Positions 32,345 to 44,765 of a stretch of DNA of 49,876 nt are shown one piece after another. The stretch covers positions 1 through 49,876 of the forward strand of contig JARGPL010000033.1 in assembly GCA_029210175.1 (NCBI GenBank), given 5' to 3'. This DNA comes from Minwuia sp. (GTDB taxonomy: Bacteria; Pseudomonadota; Alphaproteobacteria; Minwuiales; Minwuiaceae). The position numbers and the translations under genes are program-made. The notes beneath the pieces were generated by a model, which was given only the letters and a program-made list of their open reading frames with translations, did no database searches and was not told the origin of the DNA. Each line of letters opens with the position of its first letter. Within the stretch, counting starts at the first letter, position 1.

Positions 32345-33697
32345 ATGTCACGCAAACTTTTCGGAACCGACGGGATCAGGGGACGGACGAACACGGCCCC
32401 GATGACGGCAGAAACCGCGTTGGCCGTTGGTCTGGCCGCGGGCCGCATCTTTACCCGGGGTGCGCACAAGCACCGGGTGGTGATCGGCAAGGACACGCGC
32501 CTTTCGGGGTACATGCTGGAACCTGCGCTGGCCGCCGGCTTCACCTCCGTCGGGATGGACGTGATCATGGTCGGGCCGCTGCCGACACCTGCCATCGCCA
32601 TTCTGACCCGGTCCCTGCGGGCGGACATGGGGGTCATGATCTCCGCATCGCACAACCCCTATGAGGACAATGGCATCAAGCTGTTCGGGCCGGACGGGTT
32701 CAAGCTGTCGGACGAGACCGAGATCGCCATCGAGGAAGAAATGGCAGGGGGCTGTGATCAGGGCCTGGCAGAAGCCAGCAATCTCGGTCGCGCCCAGCGG
32801 CTGGAAGACGCCGGGGGTCGATACATCGAATTCGTGAAGAACACGTTCCCGCGTGGCCGCACCCTGAACGGGCTGAAGGTCGTGGTCGATTGTGCCAATG
32901 GTGCCGCATACAAGGTCGCACCGGCTGCCCTGTGGGAGCTGGAAGCCGATGTGATCTCGGTTGGGGTCGCACCGAACGGCACCAACATCAATGACGGCTG
33001 TGGCTCGACCGCGACCGGGATGTTGCGGGAAAAGGTGCTGAAGCTGGGGGCCGACGTCGGCATTGCGCTGGACGGGGATGCCGACCGGCTGATCATGGTC
33101 GATGAGAAGGGTCAGGAAGTGGATGGCGACCGTCTGATGGCACTGATCACAACCCATATGGCCGCACAGCAACGGCTGACGGGCGGTGGGCTGGTGGCGA
33201 CCGTCATGTCGAACCTTGGCCTTGAACACTATGTGAAGGGGATGGGTCTGGAACTTGTCCGCACACAGGTCGGCGACCGCTACGTGGTGGAGCGGATGCG
33301 GAGTGACGGCTACAATGTCGGCGGCGAAAAATCCGGCCACATCGTGCTGACCGACTACGCAACCACCGGCGACGGCACGCTCGCCGCACTGCAGGCCCTG
33401 GCCGCGATTGCGGAAACGGGCAAGCCGGTTTCGGAAGCCGTTGCCCTGTTCGACCTGCTGCCGCAGGTGCTGAAGAATGTCCGCTTTGGCGCCGGCGCCC
33501 CGCTGGAAGACGCCACCGTGAAGGCCGCAATCGCCGAAGGCGAGGCGCGATTGGCAGGGATGGGCCGGGTGCTGATCCGCAAGTCAGGGACGGAGCCGCT
33601 GATCCGCGTCATGGCGGAAGGTGATGACGAGGGGCTGGTGGAGAACGTGGTCGATGACATCTGCGCCGCCATCAAGGGCATCTCGTCCAGTGGCTGA
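32345..33697 (+). CDS. glmM: Phosphoglucosamine mutase GlmM
   Basis: The 450-aa enzyme converts glucosamine-6-phosphate to glucosamine-1-phosphate for UDP-GlcNAc. Motifs are [11 protein letters not shown] at the start, the phosphoserine loop [15 protein letters not shown] with Ser at about 102, the metal loop ALDGDADRL, the sugar loop GGEKSGHI, and the phosphate-binding [12 protein letters not shown] near the C-terminus. It lies between folP and thiD; the thiD start overlaps its stop by 8 nt. Confidence 0.97.
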   Translation: MSRKLFGTDGIRGRTNTAPMTAETALAVGLAAGRIFTRGAHKHRVVIGKDTRLSGYMLEPALAAGFTSVGMDVIMVGPLPTPAIAILTRSLRADMGVMISASHNPYEDNGIKLFGPDGFKLSDETEIAIEEEMAGGCDQGLAEASNLGRAQRLEDAGGRYIEFVKNTFPRGRTLNGLKVVVDCANGAAYKVAPAALWELEADVISVGVAPNGTNINDGCGSTATGMLREKVLKLGADVGIALDGDADRLIMVDEKGQEVDGDRLMALITTHMAAQQRLTGGGLVATVMSNLGLEHYVKGMGLELVRTQVGDRYVVERMRSDGYNVGGEKSGHIVLTDYATTGDGTLAALQALAAIAETGKPVSEAVALFDLLPQVLKNVRFGAGAPLEDATVKAAIAEGEARLAGMGRVLIRKSGTEPLIRVMAEGDDEGLVENVVDDICAAIKGISSSG

Positions 33698-34496
33698 GGG
33701 CGCGCGCGGGCGGGTTCTGATCATTGCCGGATCTGATTCCGGCGGCGGTGCGGGCATCCAGGCCGACCTGAAGACGGTCACCGCGCTCGGCGGCTATGCC
33801 GCAACGGCGATCACGGCCCTGACTGCCCAGGATACCCATACCGTTCATGGCATTCAGGAAGTGCCCGACGCATTCATCGCGCAGCAGATCGCGGTCGTGG
33901 CGGATGACATCGGCGCGGATTGCGTGAAGACCGGCATGCTGCATCGCCGCTCCGTCATCGAAGTCGTCGCCGAGAGTCTGGACGCGCACCTGTCCGGCGT
34001 GCCGGTGGTGATCGACCCGGTGATGGTGGCCAAGGGCGGTGCCCGACTGCTGGACGATGACACGACGGACACACTGATGGCGTTGCTGCTGCCCCGCGCC
34101 AGCCTGCTGACCCCCAACCTGCCGGAAGCCGAAGCTCTGACCGGACTGACGATCAGCACAGTGACAGACATGGAACGCGCAGCGGCACGCCTGCTGAGAG
34201 CGGGCGCGGCAGCGGTGCTGCTGAAAGGCGGGCACCTGGAAGGCCCCGCGCTGACGGACCTGTTGCTGACAGGCGATGGCGAACGGCATGTCTTCACCGG
34301 GCAACGCATCGACAGCCGCAACACCCATGGCACCGGCTGTACAACAGCCTCTGCCGTTGCCTGTGGAGTGGCGCAGGGACTCAGCCTGCATGACGCCACG
34401 GTAAGGGCCCGCGCCTATGTTCGCACCGCCATCCTGACCGCCCCGGGCTTCGGTGGGGGTCATGGCCCGCTGAACCATGGCCACACCCTGGGCTGA
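33690..34496 (+). CDS. thiD: Hydroxymethylpyrimidine/phosphomethylpyrimidine kinase ThiD
   Basis: The 268-aa ribokinase-fold enzyme phosphorylates HMP and HMP-phosphate in thiamine synthesis. It shows [21 protein letters not shown] near residues 9-29, [29 protein letters not shown], and the anion-hole motif [13 protein letters not shown]. The GTG at 33690 overlaps the glmM stop by 8 nt; longer frames start inside glmM. No other thi genes and no TPP riboswitch are visible nearby. Confidence 0.94.
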   Translation: MAEGARGRVLIIAGSDSGGGAGIQADLKTVTALGGYAATAITALTAQDTHTVHGIQEVPDAFIAQQIAVVADDIGADCVKTGMLHRRSVIEVVAESLDAHLSGVPVVIDPVMVAKGGARLLDDDTTDTLMALLLPRASLLTPNLPEAEALTGLTISTVTDMERAAARLLRAGAAAVLLKGGHLEGPALTDLLLTGDGERHVFTGQRIDSRNTHGTGCTTASAVACGVAQGLSLHDATVRARAYVRTAILTAPGFGGGHGPLNHGHTLG

Positions 34497-34507
34497 GGCC
34501 TGAACTT

Positions 34508-36274
34508 TCAGGACCTGGTATCGGTTTCGCGCATCTTTGCCAGCAGATCCTGCAGATCCGCATGGGCGAGCTGGCGGCGGGCATCCACCGCCTGGCGCGC
34601 AGCACTCTGCGGCATGCCGATATCGACCAGCAGACCCTCCGCCAGATGCAGACCGGCCTCCAGCGCTTCCGGCACCACCTGATCGGCACCCTTCCGGGCC
34701 AGGCGCGAGGCATGGGCATTGTCGCGGGCGCGGGCGTGAACGATGAGGTTGGGCCAGTTGTGGCGTACAACGGCCACGATCCGCTCCGCATCCAGCTGGC
34801 GATCCAGCGTGACAACCAGCGCCGCAGCGCGGTCTGCCCCCAGACGTTTCAGCATCTCCGGATGGCTGGCGTCGCCAAAGACCACACCGCGACCTTCCTT
34901 GCGGTAACGTGCCACCCGCTGGGCGTCGATATCGATGCTGACGTGGTCGATTTCCTGCGATGAAAGGGTGCCGGCAACCGAACGTCCGACACGGCCATAG
35001 CCAACGACAATCACATGTTCCGCAAGGTCTTCCGACAGTTCCGCACCCGCGGCACCCCGCCTGGCCGAGCGATCTTCCAGACGGATCGCCAGACGCATCC
35101 CCAGATTGGCCATCAGCGGTGTCACCAGCATGGTCAGGCTGGCCACGATCAGCATGAACTGCGCCGTATCCTGTGGCAGCAGCCCCTGTACCAGCGCCAT
35201 GCCCACGACCAGGAACGCGAATTCCCCGCCCTGAAACAGCAGGATGCCGCTTTCCAGCGCGACCGGCACCGGCTGCCCGAACAGGCGGGCGAGCACGAAG
35301 ATGATCGGAACCTTGATCAGCATCAGACCGATGACCGATGCGGCCAGCCATTCGGGATCGTTGCCCAGGCTGGTGATATCGATACCCATGCCGACAGAGA
35401 CAAAGAACAGCCCCAGCAGCAGGCCCTTGAAGGGTTCGATGTCGACCTCGATCTGATGGCGATAATCGGTCTCTGCCATCAACAGCCCGGCGAGGAAGGC
35501 CCCGAGCGCCATCGACAGGCCCGCCATCTCGGTGGCGACCGCAATGCCGATGATCAGCAGCAGGACCAGCGCCAGGAACATCTCCGGCCCCGATTCCCGG
35601 CCCAGTACCCGGAAGATCGGCCGAATGACGAAGCGCCCGACAACCATGATCAGCACGACGGCCACGGCCGCCTGCACCATGGCCAGGCCAAAGGCCAGCG
35701 CCGGGGAGCCATCGCCCCTGGCAGCAAGCGCGACGACAAGGAACAGGATCGGCAGCACCGCAAGGTCCTGGAACAGCAGGATGGCAAAGCTGGTGCGACC
35801 AGTGGGGGTTGCCATCCGGCCCCGTTCGGCCAGCAGCTGCATCACAACTGCGGTCGATGACAGGGCGAAGCTGGCCCCCAGCACGATGGCCGCGGCGGCA
35901 TTGTTGTCGAACAGGGTTGCCACCAGACCGATCACCGTACCGGTGATCAGCACCTGCGCGCCGCCCAGGCCAAAGACAAGCCTGCGCATGGCCCGCAGCC
36001 GTTCCAGCGACAGTTCCAGACCGATCATGAACAGCAGGAAGACCACGCCGAGTTCGGCAATGGATCGCACGGATTCCGGATCCCCGATCGCGATATACTG
36101 CAGCCAGGGCACGGATTCCGCGAACCGGGCCAGGCCGAAGGGGCCGAGAATGACGCCGACGATCAGGAATCCCAGCACCGGGCTGACCCGCAGCCGTTGC
36201 AGAATCGGCACCACGACACCGGCCGCCGCCAGGAACACCAGCAATTCACGGAGAAGGTCGGAGCCTTCGTGCAT
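34508..36274 (-). CDS. CPA2-family monovalent cation:proton antiporter (KefB/KefC-like) with TrkA-N domain
   Basis: The 588-aa protein has about twelve membrane segments over residues 5-380, including [13 protein letters not shown] and [38 protein letters not shown]-type text typical of CPA2. A cytoplasmic Rossmann RCK/TrkA-N domain follows with [18 protein letters not shown] (about 410-427) and [22 protein letters not shown]. Such proteins export K+ or Na+ in exchange for protons, gated by nucleotide or glutathione ligands. No KefF/KefG-type ancillary gene is adjacent. It converges on thiD with 11 bp between the stops. Confidence 0.92.
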   Translation of the reverse strand: MHEGSDLLRELLVFLAAAGVVVPILQRLRVSPVLGFLIVGVILGPFGLARFAESVPWLQYIAIGDPESVRSIAELGVVFLLFMIGLELSLERLRAMRRLVFGLGGAQVLITGTVIGLVATLFDNNAAAAIVLGASFALSSTAVVMQLLAERGRMATPTGRTSFAILLFQDLAVLPILFLVVALAARGDGSPALAFGLAMVQAAVAVVLIMVVGRFVIRPIFRVLGRESGPEMFLALVLLLIIGIAVATEMAGLSMALGAFLAGLLMAETDYRHQIEVDIEPFKGLLLGLFFVSVGMGIDITSLGNDPEWLAASVIGLMLIKVPIIFVLARLFGQPVPVALESGILLFQGGEFAFLVVGMALVQGLLPQDTAQFMLIVASLTMLVTPLMANLGMRLAIRLEDRSARRGAAGAELSEDLAEHVIVVGYGRVGRSVAGTLSSQEIDHVSIDIDAQRVARYRKEGRGVVFGDASHPEMLKRLGADRAAALVVTLDRQLDAERIVAVVRHNWPNLIVHARARDNAHASRLARKGADQVVPEALEAGLHLAEGLLVDIGMPQSAARQAVDARRQLAHADLQDLLAKMRETDTRS

Positions 36275-36377
36275 GGTCCCGGTTTCCTTTGCTGTCGCGC
36301 CGATCAGGACAGGATAATGGCATCACCGGCGACGTTCCGGCAATCGCCACATCCGGTCGGAAACCAGCCAAAGGCCA

Positions 36378-37805
36378 TTACCGGGGCAGCAGCGTCTCAC
36401 CCATCAGGAAGGCATCGACCGAGCGGGCGCACTGGCGACCTTCACGGATCGCCCAGACAACCAGGCTCTGGCCGCGCCGCATGTCACCGCAGGCAAAGAC
36501 GCTCGGGCTCGATGTCAGGTAATCATCGGTATTGGCCAGCACGTTGCCGCGCTGATCCTTCTCCACCGCAAGATCATCAATCATGCCTTCATGCACCGGG
36601 CTGACGAAACCCATGGCCAGCAACACCAGATCAGCTTTCAGTTCGAATTCCGAGCCCGGGATCCGGGCAAAGCCCTTGTCGGGTCCTTCGCAACGGGCGC
36701 ATTCGATGGCAACGACCTTGCCGTCCTCGCCACGCAGGCGCGTGGTCATGACCGCGAAATCACGCGCCGCGCCTTCGGCCTGGCTGGATGAGGTGCGCAT
36801 CTTCAACGGCCAGTCCGGCCATGTCAGAGCCTTGTCTTCGCGCTCCGGCGGGGCAGGCATGATTTCAAGCTGGTTCACCGACAGGGCACCCTGGCGGAAG
36901 CTGGTACCGATGCAATCGGACCCGGTATCGCCACCACCGATAACGATGACGTGCTTGCCCTCTGCGGTCACTTCGTCGATGTCGCCCAGCGGTTCGTCAC
37001 TGACGCGCCGGTTCTGCTGCGGCAGGAAATCCATCGCGAACATGACGCCATCCAGATCGCGACCCGGCACCGGCAGGTCACGCGGGGCTTCCGCACCACC
37101 CGACAGGATCACGGCGTCATACTCGGCCAGCAGTTCATCGACGGACTTGTCGACGCCCACATGCACACCACCGATGAACATCACGCCCTCGGTCTGCATC
37201 TGTGACAGGCGGCGGTCGATCAGATGCTTTTCCATCTTGAAGTCTGGAATGCCGTAGCGCAGCAGGCCACCCATCTTGGCGTTCTTCTCGAACACATGCA
37301 CCCGATGACCGGCCCGGGCAAGCTGTTGCGCCGCAGCCAGACCGGCAGGGCCGGAACCCACCACCGCGACCGTCTTGCCGGTGCGGTGAGCCGGTATCTG
37401 CGGCTCCACCCAGCCTTCGCGGAAGGCACGGTCGACGATGGCGCATTCGATGGTCTTGATGGTCACCGGGCTGTCATCGATGTTCAGGGTACAGGACGCC
37501 TCGCACGGGGCGGGGCAGATGCGACCGGTGAATTCGGGGAAGTTGTTGGTGGAATGCAGCACCTCCGCCGCCTCTCGCCAGCGCCCGTTGTAGACCAGGT
37601 CATTCCAGTCCGGGATGATGTTGTTCACCGGACAGCCCTGATGGCAATAGGGAATGCCGCAGTCCATGCAGCGCGCGCCCTGCGACTTCAGCTCATCCTC
37701 GCTCAAGGGCACAACGAACTCGCGGAAATGCTTCACCCGCTCTTCGGCCGGACGATAGGTGCGGTCCTTGCGCTCGATCTCCAGGAAACCGGTGGTCTTG
37801 CCCAT
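36378..37805 (-). CDS. gltD: Glutamate synthase small subunit GltD
   Basis: The 475-aa NADPH-binding subunit feeds electrons to GltB. N-terminal cysteines ([17 protein letters not shown] and CPAPCEASC) bind the 4Fe-4S clusters. [21 protein letters not shown] is the FAD-binding site and [15 protein letters not shown] the NADPH site. The sequence is complete and collinear with known GltD. Its ATG overlaps the gltB stop by one nucleotide (TGATG), so the two subunits are translationally coupled. Confidence 0.97.
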   Translation of the reverse strand: MGKTTGFLEIERKDRTYRPAEERVKHFREFVVPLSEDELKSQGARCMDCGIPYCHQGCPVNNIIPDWNDLVYNGRWREAAEVLHSTNNFPEFTGRICPAPCEASCTLNIDDSPVTIKTIECAIVDRAFREGWVEPQIPAHRTGKTVAVVGSGPAGLAAAQQLARAGHRVHVFEKNAKMGGLLRYGIPDFKMEKHLIDRRLSQMQTEGVMFIGGVHVGVDKSVDELLAEYDAVILSGGAEAPRDLPVPGRDLDGVMFAMDFLPQQNRRVSDEPLGDIDEVTAEGKHVIVIGGGDTGSDCIGTSFRQGALSVNQLEIMPAPPEREDKALTWPDWPLKMRTSSSQAEGAARDFAVMTTRLRGEDGKVVAIECARCEGPDKGFARIPGSEFELKADLVLLAMGFVSPVHEGMIDDLAVEKDQRGNVLANTDDYLTSSPSVFACGDMRRGQSLVVWAIREGRQCARSVDAFLMGETLLPR

Positions 37806-40800
37806 CAGTCATCTCCTCCTGGCAGTGCATCCGCGTCGGCGGCGGCTGCTTCTTCGGCCCGCAGTTCGTTCAGGGCCCGGGCATAGTCGCGCGGGGTCAC
37901 CTTGACGATCTTCGACATGGTGCCTTCGAAGTCTTCCAGCAATGCCCTGGCGCGGGCGCTGTTGGTGTAGTGCAGCTGCCGTTCCAGCAGCATCCGGATG
38001 CGGCTGGCGTCATGGCGCAGGTGGTTCGACAGGTCGTCACCTTCCGGCGCGATGTCCGTTGCATCGACGCTGGACAGGTCCACCATTTCGGCGTTGCAGC
38101 GGCGGGCAAAGTCACCCCGTTCATCCAGCACATAGGCAATGCCGCCTGACATGCCGGCAGCGAAATTGCGCCCCGTCGGCCCGATCACCAGCACGATACC
38201 GCCGGTCATGTATTCGCAGCCGTGGTCGCCCACGCCCTCCACCACGGCCGTCGCGCCGGAGTTGCGGACGCAGAACCGCTCCCCCCCCACACCACGGAAG
38301 TAGCATTCACCGGCGATCGCGCCATACATCACGGTATTGCCTATGATGATGCTCTGTTCCGGCACGATCTGCGATGCGGGGTCGGGATAGATGGCGATAC
38401 GGCCACCGGACAGACCCTTGCCGACGTAGTCATTGCCGTCACCGCACAGTTCGAAGCTGACGCCCCGGGCCAGGAAGGCGCCGAAGCTCTGCCCCGCCGT
38501 GCCGGTGAACTTCACCGAGATCGAATCTTCCGGCAGACCCGCGTGGCCGTAACGCTTGGCCACTTCCCCCGACAGCATGGCACCGGTGGTGCGGTTGTTG
38601 TTGCGGATCGGCATCTCGATCTGAACCGGCTTGCCCTCCGCCAGGGCGGGTTCGGCCCGGGCGATCAGGTCACGGTCCAGGATCTCGAAGATATCATGCT
38701 CCTGGCGTTCGGTATTGCGGACGGCCACACCCGCCGCGACCTTCGGGCGATGGAACAGGCGTGTGAAGTCCAGCCCCTTTGCCTTCCAGTGGTCGATCGC
38801 CTGCTTCTTGTTCAGCAGGTCCGTGCGGCCGATCAGCTCATCAAGGTGACGCACACCCATGGCCGCCATCAGCTCGCGCACTTCCTCCGCCACGAAGAAG
38901 AAATAGTTGATCACATGCTCCGGCGTGCCCTGGAACTTCTTGCGCAATTCCGGGTCCTGGGTGGCGACACCCACGGGGCAGGTGTTCAGATGGCACTTGC
39001 GCATCATGATGCAGCCCGCAGCGATCAGCGGTGCGGTGGCAAAGCCGAACTCATCGGCCCCCAGCAGCGCACCAACGATCACGTCGCGCCCGGTCCGCAG
39101 ACCGCCATCGACCTGCACCGCGATGCGACCACGCAGCCGGTTCAGCACTAGGGCCTGCTGGGTTTCGGCCAGGCCGATTTCCCAGGGGCTGCCCGCATGC
39201 TTGATGGACGTCAGCGGGCTGGCACCCGTACCGCCCTCGTAACCGGAGATGGTCACATGGTCGGCCTTGGCCTTGGACACACCGGCGGCGACGACACCGA
39301 CACCGACTTCCGACACCAGCTTCACCGACACATCGCCCGTTGGATTGACGTTCTTCAGGTCATAGATCAGCTGCGCCAGATCCTCGATCGAATAGATGTC
39401 ATGATGCGGCGGCGGGGAAATCAGACCCACGCCCGGCGTCGAATGCCGGACCCGCGCAATCACCTTGTCGACCTTGTGGCCGGGCAGCTGACCGCCCTCA
39501 CCGGGCTTTGCACCCTGGGCCATCTTGATCTGCATCATGTCGGAATTGACCAGGTATTCGGCAGTCACACCGAACCGGCCCGACGCGATCTGCTTGATCG
39601 CCGAGCGTTCCGAATCGCCATTCGCCAGCTTGACGAAGCGTTCCGGCTCCTCGCCGCCCTCACCGGTGTTCGACTTGCCGCCCATCCGGTTCATGGCAAT
39701 GGCCAGGGTGGTGTGGGCCTCACGACTGATGGAACCGAACGACATGGCACCGGTGGAGAAGCGCTGCACGATATCCGCTGCCGACTGAACTTCTTCCAGC
39801 GGCACCGGATTGTCGGACATGGTGATCTCGAACAGGCCACGCGGGGTCAGCAGGTCGCGGCTCTGATCGTTCACGATCCGCGCGTACTCGCGATATTTCT
39901 CCTGCGCATCACCGCGTACCGCATGTTGCAGCAGTCCCACCGTCTCCGGCGTCCAGACATGCGCGTCGCCGCGGATGCGGAACGCATAGTCACCGCCCAC
40001 ATCCAGCGCGTTGCGATAGATCGGCACATCGTCATAGGCCATGCGATGGCGTTCCACGGTCTCCGCCGACAACACGTCCATGCCAACACCTTCGATGCGG
40101 GTATGGGTACCGGGGAAGTAGGTCGCGACGAACGCGCTCGACAGGCCAACGGCGTCAAAGATCTGCGCACCGCAATAGGACTGGTAGGTCGAGATGCCCA
40201 TCTTGGACATGACCTTCAGGATGCCCTTGCCGATCGCCTTGATGTAGTTCTTGTGGATCCGCTTCTCGTCTTCCGGCGCGATGCCCGGATGCATGTCGGT
40301 CAGCGTCTCGAATGCCAGCCACGGATTGATCGCCTCGGCACCATATCCGGCCAGAACCGCGAAATGGTGTACTTCGCGGGCTTCGCCGGTTTCCACCACC
40401 AGACCGACCTGCGTGCGCAGGCCATTGCGCACCAGATGATGATGCACGGCAGAGGTTGCCAGCGCGGCCGGGACCGGCACCCGGTCCATGTCGACGGCGC
40501 GGTCGGACAGGATGATGATGTTCTCACCCAGCTCGACGTATTCCTGCGCTTCTTTCTGCAGGGCCGCGATCCGTGTCGCCATGCCTTCCGGCCCTTCGGC
40601 CTTGTCGAAGGTGATGTCCAGTGTCTGGGCGTGGAATTCGTTGGTCGGCACGTCCTCGATATGCCGGATGCGTTCCAGATCCTCGTTGTTCAGGATCGGC
40701 TGCGACACCTCCAGCTTCATGTGTGCGCCACCGCCCAGACCCAGCAGGTTCGGGCGCGGCCCGATGAAGCTGGTCAGCGACATCACCAGTTCCTCGCGGA

Positions 40801-42418
40801 TCGGGTCGATCGGCGGGTTGGTGACCTGGGCGAACAGCTGCTTGAAGTAGTTGTAGAGCGGCTTGCCCTTGGACGACAGCGCCGGAATAGGCGTGTCATT
40901 GCCCATGGAACCGATGGCCTCGGCACCGGTATCCGCCATTGGCTGCATCAGGAACTTCAGGTCTTCCTGCGTGTAGCCAAACACCTGCTGCATATCCAGC
41001 ATGGTGGTGCGGTTGGGCTTCATCGGCGGCATGGCCGGGGGCAGATCGCTGATCTTCAGCTGGCTGTCGGCAACCCACTTGCCATAGGGCTGGCTGGCCG
41101 CGATCTCTGCCTTCAGGTCCTCGTCGGAGACGATCTCGCCCTTTTCGGTATCGATCAGCAGCATCTTGCCGGGCTGCAGCCGCCACTTCTTGCGGATGCG
41201 TTCTTCCGGCACCGGCAAGGTGCCCGCTTCGGATGCCAGGATGACCCGGTCATCGTCCGTCACGATGTAACGCGCCGGGCGCAGGCCGTTGCGGTCCAGC
41301 GTGGCGCCGATCTGGCGGCCATCAGTGAACGCCACCGCGGCCGGGCCGTCCCACGGCTCCATCAGTGCGGCATGATATTCGTAGAACGCCTTCTGGGCCG
41401 GATCCATCAGCGGATTGTTGTCCCAGGCTTCCGGGATCAGCATCATCATGGCGTGGCTGAGCGGATAGCCGGCTGCCACCAGCAGTTCCAGCGCATTGTC
41501 GAAGCTGGCCGAATCCGACACGCCATCGGCGATCAGCGGCCACAGCTTCTTCAGGTCATCACCCAGCAGGTCCGACTTCAGCGCGTTGCCGCGTGCGGCC
41601 ATCCAGTTGACGTTGCCCCGCGCGGTGTTGATCTCGCCATTGTGGCAGATCAGGCGGAACGGGTGCGCCAGCGACCAGGCCGGGAAGGTGTTGGTGGAAA
41701 ACCGCTGATGCACCAGCGCCAGCGATGACGAGAAACGCGGGTCGGTCAGATCGGTGAAATAACTGCCGATCTGTTCCGCCAGCAGCATGCCCTTGTAACA
41801 GATCACCCGCGAAGAACTGGTGGTGACATACAGCATTCCGGCTTCGCGATGATCGATCTTGCGGGACTCGATGGCAGCCTGCTTGCGGATCACGAACAGT
41901 TTCCGCTCGAACGCATCCTGATCGGTCATCGACGGATCGCGGGCGACGAACATCTGGCGAATGACCGGCTCGACAGCCAGCACGCTCTCGCCGATGCCAT
42001 CACGGTTGACCGGCACGTCGCGCCAGCCCAGCACCCGCTGGCCCTCGGCCACGGCATAGCGTTCCAGCATGTTCTCGCACAGCACCCGAATGTCGGGGTC
42101 CTTGGGCAGGAAGACGTTCAGGACACCATAGTGACCCACTTCCGGCAGGTCGAAATCACAGACCTCACGGAAGAAGGCATCCGGAATCTGGACCAGGATA
42201 CCCGCTCCGTCGCCCTCAAGCGGATCAGCCCCGACCGCACCACGATGCGTAAGGTTCACAAGGACCTGCAGTCCCTGGGAAACAATGTCGTGCGATTTTC
42301 GCCCCTTGATATCGACAACGAAACCGATACCGCACGCATCATGTTCGTTGCGCGGATCATAGAGGCCCTGCTCGGGCGGCAGGCCGTAGGCGCGAGGCGT
42401 CCCAGTCTGTCGCGTCAT
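37805..42418 (-). CDS. gltB: Glutamate synthase large subunit GltB
   Basis: The 1537-aa enzyme makes two glutamates from glutamine and 2-oxoglutarate. A short propeptide precedes the glutaminase nucleophile C29 in [13 protein letters not shown]. The class II amidotransferase domain runs to about residue 430. The central domain and FMN-binding synthase domain ([29 protein letters not shown]) are followed by the 3Fe-4S cysteines in [19 protein letters not shown] and a beta-helix C-terminal domain. TGGAGA lies 6 nt before the ATG. With gltD it forms the main ammonia-assimilation route when nitrogen is limiting. Confidence 0.98.
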   Translation of the reverse strand: MTRQTGTPRAYGLPPEQGLYDPRNEHDACGIGFVVDIKGRKSHDIVSQGLQVLVNLTHRGAVGADPLEGDGAGILVQIPDAFFREVCDFDLPEVGHYGVLNVFLPKDPDIRVLCENMLERYAVAEGQRVLGWRDVPVNRDGIGESVLAVEPVIRQMFVARDPSMTDQDAFERKLFVIRKQAAIESRKIDHREAGMLYVTTSSSRVICYKGMLLAEQIGSYFTDLTDPRFSSSLALVHQRFSTNTFPAWSLAHPFRLICHNGEINTARGNVNWMAARGNALKSDLLGDDLKKLWPLIADGVSDSASFDNALELLVAAGYPLSHAMMMLIPEAWDNNPLMDPAQKAFYEYHAALMEPWDGPAAVAFTDGRQIGATLDRNGLRPARYIVTDDDRVILASEAGTLPVPEERIRKKWRLQPGKMLLIDTEKGEIVSDEDLKAEIAASQPYGKWVADSQLKISDLPPAMPPMKPNRTTMLDMQQVFGYTQEDLKFLMQPMADTGAEAIGSMGNDTPIPALSSKGKPLYNYFKQLFAQVTNPPIDPIREELVMSLTSFIGPRPNLLGLGGGAHMKLEVSQPILNNEDLERIRHIEDVPTNEFHAQTLDITFDKAEGPEGMATRIAALQKEAQEYVELGENIIILSDRAVDMDRVPVPAALATSAVHHHLVRNGLRTQVGLVVETGEAREVHHFAVLAGYGAEAINPWLAFETLTDMHPGIAPEDEKRIHKNYIKAIGKGILKVMSKMGISTYQSYCGAQIFDAVGLSSAFVATYFPGTHTRIEGVGMDVLSAETVERHRMAYDDVPIYRNALDVGGDYAFRIRGDAHVWTPETVGLLQHAVRGDAQEKYREYARIVNDQSRDLLTPRGLFEITMSDNPVPLEEVQSAADIVQRFSTGAMSFGSISREAHTTLAIAMNRMGGKSNTGEGGEEPERFVKLANGDSERSAIKQIASGRFGVTAEYLVNSDMMQIKMAQGAKPGEGGQLPGHKVDKVIARVRHSTPGVGLISPPPHHDIYSIEDLAQLIYDLKNVNPTGDVSVKLVSEVGVGVVAAGVSKAKADHVTISGYEGGTGASPLTSIKHAGSPWEIGLAETQQALVLNRLRGRIAVQVDGGLRTGRDVIVGALLGADEFGFATAPLIAAGCIMMRKCHLNTCPVGVATQDPELRKKFQGTPEHVINYFFFVAEEVRELMAAMGVRHLDELIGRTDLLNKKQAIDHWKAKGLDFTRLFHRPKVAAGVAVRNTERQEHDIFEILDRDLIARAEPALAEGKPVQIEMPIRNNNRTTGAMLSGEVAKRYGHAGLPEDSISVKFTGTAGQSFGAFLARGVSFELCGDGNDYVGKGLSGGRIAIYPDPASQIVPEQSIIIGNTVMYGAIAGECYFRGVGGERFCVRNSGATAVVEGVGDHGCEYMTGGIVLVIGPTGRNFAAGMSGGIAYVLDERGDFARRCNAEMVDLSSVDATDIAPEGDDLSNHLRHDASRIRMLLERQLHYTNSARARALLEDFEGTMSKIVKVTPRDYARALNELRAEEAAAADADALPGGDD

Positions 42419-42717
42419 GCGATCTCCATCGTCTCAACATAAGCCGTGCTCGGAAGGGCCGGACGTGCTGCGTGCAGGCACGGCCGTCGTCGGCCCGACG
42501 GCGGTCGCGGCAATAAGATGCCGTTTGAAATTGAGGGTTCAGCCGTCGATCAGGGGCGCGGTTCCCCCGCGCGCATCCCATCTCTGTACCGTCCCCCCGG
42601 ACGTCACCCCTCTGACAGGTGCGAGCCGGGTCTTATGTCAGACAGGCTGACCTTTAGCAAGCACCCCCATGCGCGCCGTCGCCGGTACGGAGGGAACCTG
42701 ATCATGCCACCACGATC

Positions 42718-42746
42718 CTGCGGCACAATCAAGCGCCGTGCCGCAG
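42718..42746. other. GC-rich hairpin in the gltB/etfB intergenic region
   Basis: CTGCGGCAC (42718-42726) and GTGCCGCAG (42738-42746) form a perfect 9-bp stem around an 11-nt loop. It lies upstream of the predicted etfB promoter and about 300 bp before the gltB start, so it could belong to the gltB leader or to a small RNA. No T-run marks it as an intrinsic terminator. Confidence 0.4.
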
Positions 42747-42824
42747 CAGGCTGCATTGTCGCACGCGGCGGCACCCGCCTGCAGGCCACCGGATTCCGCG
42801 CATGGGGCTGCGCATTACGGTTCG

Positions 42825-42853
42825 TTGACACCCCCAACCTGCCTTACTATTGT
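42825..42853 (+). promoter_or_regulatory. Predicted sigma-70 promoter for etfB-etfA
   Basis: A perfect TTGACA (42825-42830) and TATTGT (42848-42853) are separated by 17 bp. The predicted start near 42860 leaves a leader of about 125 nt before the etfB ATG, longer than usual. Confidence 0.55.
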
Positions 42854-42984
42854 GCGCCGCACCATCAGGAGTGCTGTATTTGAGGCAATTCGGCTGGTGA
42901 TACGTTTTCAACGTTGGCGCTGCTCTGAACCAGGGTGTGCGCCTTCAATTTCGACTCTGACAAAGATTTAAGGGAACCGACCAG

Positions 42985-43734
42985 ATGAAGGTACTCGTCG
43001 CTGTCAAGCGCGTGGTCGATTACAACGTGAAGGTACGCGTCAAGGCGGACCAGAGCGGAGTGGACCTCGCCAACGTCAAGATGTCCATGAACCCGTTCGA
43101 TGAGATCGCCGTCGAAGAAGCCGTGCGGCTGAAGGAAGCTGGCACCGCGACCGAGGTCGTGGCCGTTTCCATCGGTGTGCAGCAGGCGCAGGAGACCATC
43201 CGTACCGCGCTGGCGATGGGCGCTGACCGTGGCATCCTGATCAAGTCCGACACCGAAGTGCAGCCGCTGGCCGTAGCCAAGATCCTGAAGGCCGTTTGCG
43301 ATGAGGAGAAGCCGGACCTGGTGATCCTGGGCAAGCAGGCGATCGATGATGACTCCAACCAGACCGGCCAGATGCTGTCCGCGCTGCTGGGCTGGAGCCA
43401 GGGCACCTTCGCGTCCGAGGTCAGGATCGACGGCGACCATGCCGAAGTGACCCGGGAAGTCGATGGCGGCCTGATGACGGTCAAGGTGAAGATGCCGATG
43501 ATCGTCACCACCGACCTGCGCCTGAACGAGCCGCGCTACGCCAGCCTGCCGAACATCATGAAGGCGAAGAAGAAGCCGATCGACATGAAGGACGTCGGCG
43601 ATCTGGACGTCGATGTCGCCCCGCGGCTGAAGACCCTGAAGGTAACGGAACCGCCGAAGCGTCAGGGCGGTATCAAGGTCGAGAGCATCGCGGAACTTGT
43701 CGACAAGCTGAAGAATGAAGCGGGAGTGATCTGA
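42985..43734 (+). CDS. etfB: Electron transfer flavoprotein beta subunit EtfB
   Basis: The 249-aa subunit binds AMP and docks acyl-CoA dehydrogenases. It begins [20 protein letters not shown] and contains [35 protein letters not shown] and the recognition-loop region [20 protein letters not shown]. Length and motifs match bacterial EtfB. Its stop overlaps the etfA ATG by one base (TGATG), coupling production of the two subunits that carry electrons from beta-oxidation to the quinone pool via ETF-QO. Confidence 0.97.
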   Translation: MKVLVAVKRVVDYNVKVRVKADQSGVDLANVKMSMNPFDEIAVEEAVRLKEAGTATEVVAVSIGVQQAQETIRTALAMGADRGILIKSDTEVQPLAVAKILKAVCDEEKPDLVILGKQAIDDDSNQTGQMLSALLGWSQGTFASEVRIDGDHAEVTREVDGGLMTVKVKMPMIVTTDLRLNEPRYASLPNIMKAKKKPIDMKDVGDLDVDVAPRLKTLKVTEPPKRQGGIKVESIAELVDKLKNEAGVI

Positions 43735-44663
43735 TGGGCATTCTGGTAGTTGCTGATCATGACAATGCGGCGCTGAACCCGGCGACCCTGTCTGCGGTGA
43801 CCGCAGCCACGGAAATGGGCGGCGACGTGCACGTGCTGGTCGCGGGCAGTGGTGCAGGTGATGTCGCGGCGGAAGCCGCGAAGATTGCCGGTGTGGCCAA
43901 GGTCCTGCACGCCGACGGCGCGCACCTGGAACACCAGCTGGCCGAATCCGTGGCTTCGCTGATCGTCGGTCTTGCCGGGGATTACAGCCACATCGTGGCT
44001 GCGGCGACGACGTCGACCAAGAACATCTTCCCCCGCGCCGCGGCGTTGCTGGACAGCCAGCAGATCTCCGAGATCATCGCGGTGGAAAGCGCCGACACCT
44101 TCGTGCGTCCGATCTATGCCGGCAACGCCCTGGCGACCGTGCAGTCATCCGACGAGACCAAGGTGATCACCGTGCGCCCGACCAACTTCGCCAAGGCGGA
44201 TGCGGAAGGCGGTTCGGCCGATGTCGCCGAAGTGGATGCCGGTGAGGACAGTGGCCTTTCCAGCTATGTCGGTGCCGAGCTGTCCAAGTCGGACCGTCCG
44301 GAACTGGCCGCCGCCAAGATCGTCATCTCCGGCGGTCGTGGCATGCAGAACGGCGACAACTTCGAAATGCTCTACAAGGTCGCCGACAAGCTGGGTGCCG
44401 CCGTGGGTGCCAGCCGCGCCGCGGTCGATGCGGGCTTCGTCCCCAACGACATGCAGGTCGGTCAGACCGGCAAGGTCGTGGCCCCGGAACTTTACGTCGC
44501 GGTCGGTATTTCCGGCGCGATCCAGCATCTGGCGGGCATGAAGGACTCCAAGGTCATCGTGGCCATCAACAAGGACGAGGAAGCGCCGATCTTCCAGGTG
44601 GCCGATTATGGCCTCGTCGCTGACCTGTTCCAGGCAGTGCCGGAACTGGACGCTGCCCTCTGA
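43734..44663 (+). CDS. etfA: Electron transfer flavoprotein alpha subunit EtfA
   Basis: The 309-aa FAD-binding subunit has the C-terminal FAD domain with [57 protein letters not shown] and [13 protein letters not shown], all diagnostic for EtfA. It forms the ETF heterodimer with EtfB. It is followed about 100 bp later by a 3-hydroxybutyryl-CoA dehydrogenase gene, so the cluster joins fatty-acyl-CoA oxidation with its electron carrier. Confidence 0.97.
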   Translation: MGILVVADHDNAALNPATLSAVTAATEMGGDVHVLVAGSGAGDVAAEAAKIAGVAKVLHADGAHLEHQLAESVASLIVGLAGDYSHIVAAATTSTKNIFPRAAALLDSQQISEIIAVESADTFVRPIYAGNALATVQSSDETKVITVRPTNFAKADAEGGSADVAEVDAGEDSGLSSYVGAELSKSDRPELAAAKIVISGGRGMQNGDNFEMLYKVADKLGAAVGASRAAVDAGFVPNDMQVGQTGKVVAPELYVAVGISGAIQHLAGMKDSKVIVAINKDEEAPIFQVADYGLVADLFQAVPELDAAL

Positions 44664-44765
44664 CCAAGACGACCGGGACCGGTGGTGGCGCAGCCGCGCA
44701 GTGCCATCGGTCCCGCATTTCCCGCCGTGAACGACCTCAGTTCCAAACAGATGGATGACAGCCGG

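Larger units (their letters stand above)
42419..42984. other. 566-bp divergent intergenic region between gltB and etfB
   Basis: This is the longest gap in the window. It holds the gltB ribosome site on the left, a GC-rich hairpin at 42718-42746, and a promoter pointing to etfB at 42825-42853 with a leader of roughly 125 nt. No open frame inside it has conserved features or a convincing ribosome site. Room remains for a gltB promoter and nitrogen-regulator sites, but I could not assign them. Confidence 0.6.

Noticed and set aside
38222-41728. Very long open frames on the plus strand opposite gltB
   Set aside because: They are antisense to strongly conserved GltB codons, contain no recognisable domain, and are expected from the high GC third-position bias.
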